Shown piece by piece: positions 56,926 through 64,000 of a stretch of 64,000 nucleotides of DNA. Below the pieces are notes generated by a model. The model was not told the origin of the DNA, did no database searches, and saw nothing but the letters and a program-made list of their open reading frames with translations. Origin of the DNA: Thinopyrum elongatum (taxonomy: Eukaryota; Streptophyta; Magnoliopsida; Poales; Poaceae). A program made the position numbers and the translations under genes. The stretch covers positions 187,836,088 through 187,900,087 of the forward strand of contig CM022303.1 in the NCBI GenBank assembly GCA_011799875.1. Direction: 5' to 3'. Numbering within the stretch: position 1 is the stretch's first letter; each line of letters begins with the position of its first letter.

Positions 56926-57240
56926 TTACAGATCAAGCTCTCTTCTGCTCAAGTTCAGCAGATACACAACAACACAAAGGGCACAAAGAACAGCCACGAG
57001 CACCACTAGTAATGCCTTCAACAGTGCTACAATTTCCTTGCCTAATTGTACTAATGCCTTCGTTGATCCTTCTTCAATCACACTAGTCTTTTCCAGCATG
57101 TGTTTTTCTTCTCCACCTGCATTTGATCCATCAGGCCTTGTTGCCTCTGCTTGTTCAAATGGAGGAGACACCCCTCGGAGCAGCTCGTACTCGACATAAT
57201 CCTCGTCCCATTTCCAAACTCGGCAACCTTCTCGCTAACC
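56926..57240 (-). pseudogene. ORF fragment: possible GRF-type zinc-finger tail with one membrane segment
   Basis: On the minus strand a frame open from about 57220 to the stop at 56926 starts with CRVWKWDEDYVEYELL, which resembles the end of a GRF zinc finger (C...W.W.D). An acidic linker follows, then one hydrophobic helix of about 20 residues (LLKALLVVLVAVLCALCVVV) and a short charged tail. There is no clear start codon upstream. It could be the last exon of a small plant GRF/membrane gene or of a transposon-borne gene. The domain reading is tentative. Confidence 0.4.
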
Positions 57241-57595
57241 ACAAGAAAATAAATGAAATCATCAAAGTATCAAGCCACTTAAGAATCACCACAAGAACGC
57301 AGAATACTAGCGTTGGTTTCCCGTCAGTATTTACTAGATACAACACTAACTATTACTATAGCAATTCCAAAAAAACATGACGTTCTGAAGCATCTAGTAA
57401 TATTTCTCAAACTTTGACCACTAAGACTTTTTAAGCTATGCGGATGTGTTAGATATAAATTGTACAATTTAATTTTTCACAAACATTTTTCACTACATAA
57501 TTCACATACATTTTTGTGCAAAAAATATTTTCAGAAGTTGCTCATTGAATATTGTGCAAAATGTAAACATCAACCATTTTAAAACGAAAACGATA
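57241..57595. other. AT-rich spacer, nothing recognised
   Basis: No supported feature. Confidence 0.4.
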
Positions 57596-57795
57596 CTACC
57601 CATGTTCATATACAAGGCCACTTTGCTTTTTGTGTCAAACTTTGACTTATAATTTTGGTCAACAAAATATGGGTTATATGTCATCAAAAATATATCGAAA
57701 AGTTCTTTGAAATGTGCATCCAATGCCATACTTTTTATACATATGACTCACATTTTGTTGGTAAAAATAATGATCAAAGTTTGATATATAGAGAG
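57596..57795. mobile_element. Degraded Stowaway-like MITE (~200 bp)
   Basis: Bounded by TA (57594-57595, 57796-57797). The arms share TCAAACTTTGA and CCAACAAAAT / GTCAACAAAAT in inverted orientation. The right arm has lost about 25 bases near the end. Confidence 0.65.
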
Positions 57796-58030
57796 TACTT
57801 AATTAGACGATCATTTGATTTTCTCTAAGTGCACGATACAGATTGACCTGACCCACCAATTGCTATCGTCAAGCTCAACTAACAAAGGTATTCCTTCCTA
57901 ATTCACGACTTCTATATTTGCTTCAAATATTGTCAATGAGTAGTTAATCATACGTATACGATCATGGGACAAAATCGAGCGAATGCCTCATGTTTGCCAT
58001 TCAGCTATAATCGAAACAATTTGCTAGATA

Positions 58031-58440
58031 CTAGTCGTATGAGAAAATGAAAGAGCAGGAGTTAATCAGTGCTAATGATAAGTTTGCTATGACTTGGGTT
58101 TTGCAATATGCCCATTTCAAAATATCAAGAAATTTGTAATAGGCAACAGAGACATTTGGATAGCAATCTACAACCATAACAAATTGAAGAATCTCAAGCG
58201 CTGACATCAAACCATCTGTCAAAGTTACCTGCAACACTTAACTCAGAGACAAAATCATGAAGATCAACATCAGAAAAAGCTTTTGCAAAAGTAGTGCAAC
58301 ATTCCCGTAGACTGCTATCATCCAAGGACTTCAGATTTTTTGAATTGAATAAAAAACCAAATACCTTTTCAAATTTCTTCAACTGATCAAAGCGACTGGT
58401 CAATGAAAGAATTGCATTGTCAATGATGTAAAGTACTTAT
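58031..58440 (-). pseudogene. hAT transposase fragment (zf-MYM/DUF4371-type), middle-to-late region
   Basis: The minus-strand frames 58403-58194 and 58237-58031, joined by one frameshift near 58225-58240, read like the part of DUF4371-type hAT proteins just before the dimerisation domain: RFDQLKKFEKVFGFLF, a DDSSLRECC step, then EILQFVMVVDCYPNVSVAYY. The expected PVTVASAERSFS dimerisation motif does not follow. It is a relic, distinct from the element at 60108-61580. Confidence 0.6.
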
Positions 58441-59111
58441 TCAAAGAACCAATCAGTGGTTGAAGTTTCAGATCACTTTCTTTCTTTTTTCTCCTTTTTT
58501 CAGCACCCAACAATTACTTCTTCTTAGGCAACATGGCAGGATAATGTCCTAAAATCATGAAGAAAAGAGGATACAAAGAATTAAGAATTTATACATCGGA
58601 TGATTGAAACCCTAGGCATACCTGGATGGATAGTTGAATACGTACATACTAAATAAAAAAATAAAATATACTACTGAAATTGTCAGATTGGGATTTGGGG
58701 GGATGGATCAGGTCATCAGGAACATGGATGGATCATGGATACGTATACGTACTATTACTAACTCTGTGGATTGTGGTGTGCTCACGGGCTGAAGAAACTG
58801 ACGGATGGAATGGATCATGGATTACCTCGTTGGCTCGTTGCAGACTTTGGGCTACCGGACTGCTGTGCGGCGCGCGCAGCGGCGAGCCGGCGGCGGCCGA
58901 GACGGCGAGGCGCCGAGCGACGAGCGGCAGGTAGGACGAAAGAGATTAGAGACGAACCGTCCAGACTCCGGAAGAAGGAAAAGAAAATGAGCAGCCGGTA
59001 CCGATCGCTAGCCGCTAGCGTAGCGCTTCGTAATCGATCGCATGGGCCTCGCGCTCTAGCCCATCTCGTTTTTTTTTTACCTATTTTTTGCTGGGCAATA
59101 GTATGTATATA
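58441..59111. other. Spacer with GC-rich block, no gene called
   Basis: 58850-58980 is GC-rich and, on the minus strand, resembles a 5' leader upstream of the hAT fragment. Open frames on the plus strand here are composition-driven. Confidence 0.35.
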
Positions 59112-59142
59112 CTAGCGAACCCCGCGCGGCGGCACGCCGCGC
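59112..59142 (-). mobile_element. Probable Helitron 3' terminus
   Basis: On the minus strand a perfect 8-bp stem (GCGCGGCG, loop TGC, CGCCGCGC; 59142-59124) is followed after 8 bases by CTAG and then T, the standard plant Helitron end (hairpin, short spacer, CTRR, insertion next to T). The element body would lie at higher coordinates. The 5' TC end was not identified. Confidence 0.55.
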
Positions 59143-60107
59143 CCGTTGATAGGGGATATTGTACGTATTAGAAAGAATGTTTTGTATGTACATTCTGTTT
59201 ACCACATGGTAATTAAAGGGAAACAACTGTATTGTAACTATCTCACAAGGCATCTTAAGAGAAAGGATTTGCATTCATAGCTAACTTACAGATGGCATAC
59301 AGCTTAGATGGAAAGAAGACACTATTACACTCTGGAGAAGATACTCTTATTGTAACTAAACATGATGTGCTGAAAGGAAACTAATACGACGAACTTTCAC
59401 GGCGCAAAGACACAAATGGCATTGGAGCTTGAAATCAAATCATCCTGGTATACCCCCCATGGGGGTTAGGACCAATGATGAAATGATATATTGCCTTTGC
59501 AAAGTGTTCCAGCCGTCTCATAGGTGGGCAGCTACCTATATAACTGATGATACGGTCTTCAGTAAATGGGCGCTGCGGATGCATACGAAGAGGCACCACA
59601 TCAGAAAAATCATCACATATGCGCCCAACAGATAGCGGGTTGACAAAAAAAAGGACAAATTGCCATGCAAATCGTTACAGCCACACAGGAAGCGTATCCA
59701 TGATTACAAGTGGCCGGTCCTCAAATTTTGCAAGGAATGCAAAAAATATCTATAAAAGGAGAAAAAAAGATTGCCTTAAAATTTATACTCTCTCATCTGG
59801 AGCGTTTTAGATGGGACTGTTAATACATCGCAATTTTTATTATCATGGCCAGTCAAAATATTGGAGTCAACCAGAAGGTACAGTTTGGGCGATAACCAAA
59901 CTAAAAATTCAAAAAAGATCGCGACAACACCAACGGCTCGAGACATGTCAATATTACATTTTGGAAAAAGAAGATCACTGGTGTTAAAGAAAATGTTTAT
60001 GCTGAACAGTTGGAAGAGAGGCCGAGAAAAAAGAGAACAAAAATTGTGTGGGATATTGAGTTCACCAAATGCTGGAAAAATTCTATGCAAACCTGTGCCA
60101 TGCACAC
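59143..60107. other. Sequence beyond the Helitron-like end, no gene recognised
   Basis: Could be Helitron body. Short frames on both strands (for example 59429-59635) have no recognised domain. Confidence 0.35.
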
Positions 60108-61580
60108 CAGTGGCGGATCCAGGATTGGAGAAAGCCCCGGGCCCAAAAAAAAAAATTTGTCGCGAGAGAAAAACTTAACATCCATCAAACTATAGCTACC
60201 TCAAATATGGCTCAATTGCACCAAAAAAATAGAATTTAAACTCAATGCTTAAAAATATAACAAAATAGATAAAAAAGATGACAAAAACTACGAACAATAC
60301 GTGCAGTAAAAAGAGTACCAAATCAATGGCTTCCTTCATCAGTGTCTTCCATAACTTGATCAACGGTGGAAGAAGAGCCAACATCTTAGATAAATGAAAA
60401 GGAAAATTTCATAAAAGAAGACATAAACATCAAGGGAAATAATTAACATTGTACAGAGTTGAAAACTTACTACTACAACGAGGTAAAACTCCTTAGCGAG
60501 ATATATAGGATTGAAAGCGATATATAATAGCATCATCATCAACCTTTGCAAATATTTCTCGCTCAATATTGCACACCATGGAATAATTCAACCAATCATC
60601 ACCCATCTTATTCCTCAACTCAGTCTTGATAATACTTATAGCCGAGAAAGCTCTTTCCACTGATGCGGTTGCAACAGGGAAGATCAATGCCAACTCAATA
60701 AGACGATATACCAAAGGAAAGACCATGTGTCTATCAGTCCGAACCATCTGCACAGCAAGACTACCAAGGTCATTACAACTAACAAAACTTGAACCATCTT
60801 CAGAGCAGTTGTTTCATTTCGTGGAGTTGCTTCAGTCCTCTCGACCCCTTGATTCCCTGCTAAAACTCCGGGTGTAGACACTTCTGTTGCGGCCACGGAT
60901 GAAAAATATCTCTCCATCTTTTATTTCTACAAAATGAAATGAAATTGACATTAGCAACAGCAGCAGCAACCAACTCCATAAGCAGATTGCAGATAAAAAA
61001 TGTTTAATCTTTGAAATTTGTATCAACAGACAACAGCAATTAGCCCATTACCAATTCTGGGCAGCAGTCAGCAGAGGGAAGACGGCGTGGCCGTGTGGAG
61101 CCAGGAGAGGTCGAGGCGGCGAGCCAGCGAGCACCGGCGGCCGGAGTAGCAGGGGACCAGCCCAGGCTGGGCGAGCGGCGGAGGCCACGGGCGGGCACGG
61201 GAGCAGGCGGAGGTGCGGACCGCGGAGCAGGCGGAGCCGCGGAGCAGGTAGGAAGCGGCGGAGTAGGCGAGCAGGGGAGCGCCGGAGCGGAGGGGAGTCA
61301 CCGGCGGCGGTGGGCAGCGGCGGCGGCTGCCTGCGTCGGTGCGTTGCTAGGTCTGGGGCCAGTAAGGGTTTCGGGGCGAGCGGTGGGCTGGTAGCTGGTG
61401 CGACCGTGCGAGCAATCCTGCGTGCGAGGGGTGAGTGAAGATGCAGAACCTGGCCTGGTCCCTGGATGGCTGGATGTGTGTTGGGCTAAGCCCCGGGCCC
61501 ATTCAAAATTATGCATAGGTAATAACTAAAACAAAATGCCACGCCCCAGGCCTGGGCCCTGGGGCCCAGATCCGCCCCTG
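60108..61580 (-). mobile_element. Internally deleted hAT element (1473 bp)
   Basis: Inverted ends CAGTGGCGGATCCAGG (left) and CAGGGGCGGATCTGGG (right, inverted) are the hAT type. Flanks ATGCACAC and CTGCACAC match at seven of eight positions (shifting by one base gives a perfect TGCACACC pair), fitting the 8-bp hAT duplication. The coding strand is minus: GC-rich leader (61090-61430), probable leader intron, then N- and C-terminal pieces of a transposase at 60493-60917. Confidence 0.85.
60493..60917 (-). pseudogene. hAT transposase remnant: N-terminal start joined to C-terminal dimerisation domain
   Basis: The minus-strand ATG at 60917 opens MERYFSS, like the MERF/YF start of DUF4371-type hAT proteins, and runs about 50 residues. 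A frame change then leads to the hAT dimerisation domain: HMVFPLVYRLIELAL, FPVATASVERAFSAI, TELRNKMGDDWLN and IEREIF (60753-60493). The central zinc-finger and DDE region of several hundred residues is absent. It could still encode a small dimerisation-only protein, but the frameshift makes that doubtful. A TTTTGTAG acceptor lies ten bases before the ATG. Confidence 0.75.
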
Positions 61581-62289
61581 CTGCACACCACGCCCTGCTA
61601 GTCACAAAGCAGGGTTAGTACATATGTGCAGTTTAAATGCAGCTTATATATACAGACCAAATCCACCATGGTTAATATAAAATTGAAAAGATGGTTAGTA
61701 CGTGATAGATTCCATGATTTTTAGAAATGAACCCACAGATTGTATCACCTTCAAAATTTATTTGATGACACTTCTTCTTTTGCAAAACATATTGCAAAAT
61801 CAGATGAATCAGCCAAGATATTGTTGAAGCGTTCAAAGGACGAACGCCTCGTCAGCAACGCGAATCTAAGCCAGAACACCGAAAAAAGAAACATCAGTAA
61901 AACGCCCAACGACCGAACGACCACCCAGCAAGCATCCTCGCCAGGAGGTTGCAGTAAAAGGTACCGCGGCCGATCCTGACGGAGCCCCCCACGAACACCA
62001 CCAGTCGCCATCGACGGAGGGCAACAGCAAGCCCACCATCAAAAAAAGCACGGATGACCGAGTAAACAACAACCACCGATCTGAATACCAGAAGATCCAT
62101 TCCAGAGAGACCTTCTAATGAACGGCGACCAATCAATTGTTACAAACACGGCAAAAAATGACAGACAGAAATTCGTTCCAGAAACCTTTCAATGAACGGC
62201 GACCAATCAATTGTTACAAACACGGCAAAAATGGCAGACAGAAATTCGTTCCGGAAATTATTCAATAAGCGGCGTGTTATCGACAATAG
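61581..62289. other. Spacer between the hAT element and the Copia LTR
   Basis: No gene seen. It contains the 74-bp duplication at 62117-62262. Confidence 0.45.
62117..62262 (+). repeat. 74-bp tandem duplication
   Basis: AATGAACGGCGACCAATCAATTG begins at 62117 and again at 62191. The two units are nearly identical over about 70 bases. Confidence 0.88.
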
Positions 62290-62869
62290 TGTTGGAATTA
62301 TGTGTGCTACAACTATATTCAAATTACTAGAAATTACTAATATTCGAAATACCTCATTATGGAATTATACATGTATTTATGAATGGAATTACTTTACATG
62401 ATTATCATGGAATTATCACTTGTTGGAATATACTTAAGTTATATGCTTAAGGAAGCTGGTCGATTATCAGTGGAATACAATATGCTATATGTATTGGAAA
62501 GACTATCCGGGTACAGTGATAATCGAAAGAAGCTAGATCATATAGTTAGATTACAGCCCTAATGTTGATCTACATAATTAGAAAAATTTACACTCTATTA
62601 TGGCGCGTTGCTTACAAGCGCGTGCTCCGGGGACACAACGGGTAGAATCCGTTAACAGACAAATTTGATCGTGGTTGGTAATTTGGTCTGGAGTCTATCC
62701 CGAAAAACTAGTTAAAAAGACTAGGAATCTTATCTGTATAAGAGATGAACTCTTTGGAAAGACAGTATAAAAAGGTCCCTACCCCTAGTCTTAAATATGC
62801 GAATTGTGACTGCACCACGGATAAGCGTAGAGGAATTAGAGGTAGACCGCAAACCCTAAATATCTAACA
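62290..62869 (+). repeat. 5' LTR of a Copia-type element running off the right edge (580 bp)
   Basis: Starts TGTTGGAATTATGTG, ends TATCTAACA and is followed by a primer site. A TATAAAAAG box is at 62766. The partner LTR is outside the window, so the boundary rests on TG/CA ends and the primer site. Confidence 0.8.
62766..62774 (+). promoter_or_regulatory. TATA box of the right-edge LTR
   Basis: TATAAAAAG about 100 bases before the LTR end. Confidence 0.6.
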
Positions 62870-62870
62870 T

Positions 62871-62882
62871 TGGCATCGGAGC
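62871..62882 (+). promoter_or_regulatory. Primer-binding site, initiator-Met type, mutated
   Basis: TGGCATCGGAGC, two changes from TGGTATCAGAGC, followed by TAGGTTC, one base after the LTR end. Confidence 0.8.
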
Positions 62883-64000
62883 TAGGTTCGCCGCCCCGTA
62901 CTCTGCTGATCTCTGTCGTCAACCGGTCCGGACGTGCGTTCGTTGCAGTATAAGAGGCTGCGCTCGTATCTGCCTCGATGATTCGCTGAGAACTTCCGCG
63001 GCGAATCGATTCAGTCAACTTTCCCCCGATTGCCGTCGGACTTTGCTGGATCGGAGAAAAAGTAGTTTTCAAATCTTGCGTACGCGTCATGGGATTAGCA
63101 ATGCTGGAGTTGCTTTTCTATGCGTACGGAACTACGGATCAATCAACAATGGAGGTATCACGTCCTTGTCAAGGCTGCGCTAGCTGTTACAGGATCCCAC
63201 GTGCTCTTGTGTTGCATCTTGCAACTTGCAAGCGCCAAGCCGCCGGATGATTCCCTCGCTTCCGCTTCGCTTCTTCACCTCACGCAGCACGTTCGACGGT
63301 GTCGTTCCGTCACGTCAGATGATTTTGTCGCCGTGTGATTTAGGCTGCTCTAGCTGCGTGGGAACCGCCGCCTACAGTACTGAGGCTTAATACTGCCTCT
63401 GCGTGGATCTACAAGTCCACGGAATCCCACAAGCCTGCGGTAGCCTGCGCTGTATTCACCGACTGCAGAATTCGCCGGGATCAGGGAATCTGCAGCAAAA
63501 CACACCAGCTTCACACGATAAGCTGCAAACGTGGAACCAGAAAATCGAGGAAGGAGTTGCTCGGTTGGAAGTTATCAAATTCAAGTAGTGTACGTACTAT
63601 TTCCACTTCATGTGGAGAGACAAAATCAATTGGATCATAGCCAATTACCATCATCAATCATGAAAGTTCAGGTTGTTATTTCTTTTACCACTATTATTAT
63701 CTTGCACTACGAAGGACAAGGAAGCTTGGAAGAAAAAGGCACATGTATTATCTTGGCACGAGGAACGAAGAAAATCTGTTGCTGCTACTTGCATGCTCAG
63801 AGGAATTGAGCCTGCCCGCGGCTGATTCACTCGAATTGATATTTCTTCGGCACGTCCGTATATCGACTTCTTCACATCACAATTTCTCGGACAGGTCACG
63901 GTTGTTTCAAACTATTTGCCAAGGAACCAGTGTTGCTTTTGTAAGGTAATGATTTCATGATCAAATCGGAATAGTGATCGTTGTCAACCGTCAGCCGCAC
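62883..64000 (+). mobile_element. Start of the internal region of the right-edge Copia-type element
   Basis: Leader-like sequence with short frames only. No gag domain is recognised before the window ends. Confidence 0.5.

Noticed and set aside
58031..60493. One continuous hAT gene from 60917 to 58031
   Set aside because: On the minus strand the C-terminal dimerisation domain (60753-60493) would precede the more N-terminal region (58403-58031), and the first is enclosed by its own inverted ends, so they are separate relics.
62883..64000. Gag gene of the right-edge Copia element
   Set aside because: Only short frames without a gag or zinc-knuckle motif are present before the window ends.

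Overview
The window is a block of nested transposable elements from a large, repeat-rich grass genome, almost certainly a Triticeae species (wheat, barley or a relative). The signs are two Angela/BARE1-type Copia elements, Athila-type and Tat-type Gypsy elements, wheat-type Stowaway MITEs, a LINE, hAT and Mutator-like DNA elements, and stop codons typical of methylated, decaying DNA. I see no intact host gene, rRNA, tRNA or CRISPR array. The family names are recognised by eye, not from a search.

Layout. 1-3264 is the end of a very long (about 4.3 kb) Gypsy-type LTR. 3614-4668 is a small DNA transposon carrying a GTGCCTC-rich tandem array. At 4714 a 5'-truncated LINE copy begins; its halves lie at 4729-5236 and 41721-42162, framed by a 15-bp target duplication. 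Between the halves sits an Athila-like element, 5237-41720 (target duplication GCGAC). Inside its gag-pol frame sits a Tat-like Gypsy element on the minus strand, 8148-34501 (CTTAC/CTTGC). Inside that sit an Angela element, 14979-23414 (TCAAG), and a 4286-bp solo copy of the long LTR, 24586-28871 (AATAC). The nest is therefore flank, LINE, Athila, Tat, then Angela and solo LTR side by side.

To the right, 42178-43886 is unassigned AT-rich and CACTA-like sequence. A second Angela copy lies on the minus strand at 43887-52634, followed directly by a third, truncated copy of the long LTR (52635-54258). From 54259 to 62289 the sequence is less dense: three Stowaway MITEs, a palindromic element, a small membrane-protein-like ORF, an old hAT fragment, a probable Helitron terminus (59112-59142) and an internally deleted hAT element with 8-bp duplications (60108-61580). 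The right edge enters a Copia-type element, with its LTR at 62290-62869 and initiator-Met-type primer site at 62871.

The most interesting unit lies in the 3' region of the Tat-like element. There, on the opposite strand from gag-pol, is a gene-like unit (8972-13342) with its own TATA box, five exons with canonical GT-AG introns, and a reconstructed reading length of about 963 codons broken by only three stop codons. It looks like a putative-gypsy-type (Transposase_28-like) extra ORF with a coiled-coil C-terminal half. The coding frames of the Tat, Athila and first Angela elements are almost free of frameshifts. Nearly all their interruptions are CGA, CAG or CAA codons turned into stops, which fits decay by deamination of methylated cytosine rather than by indels.
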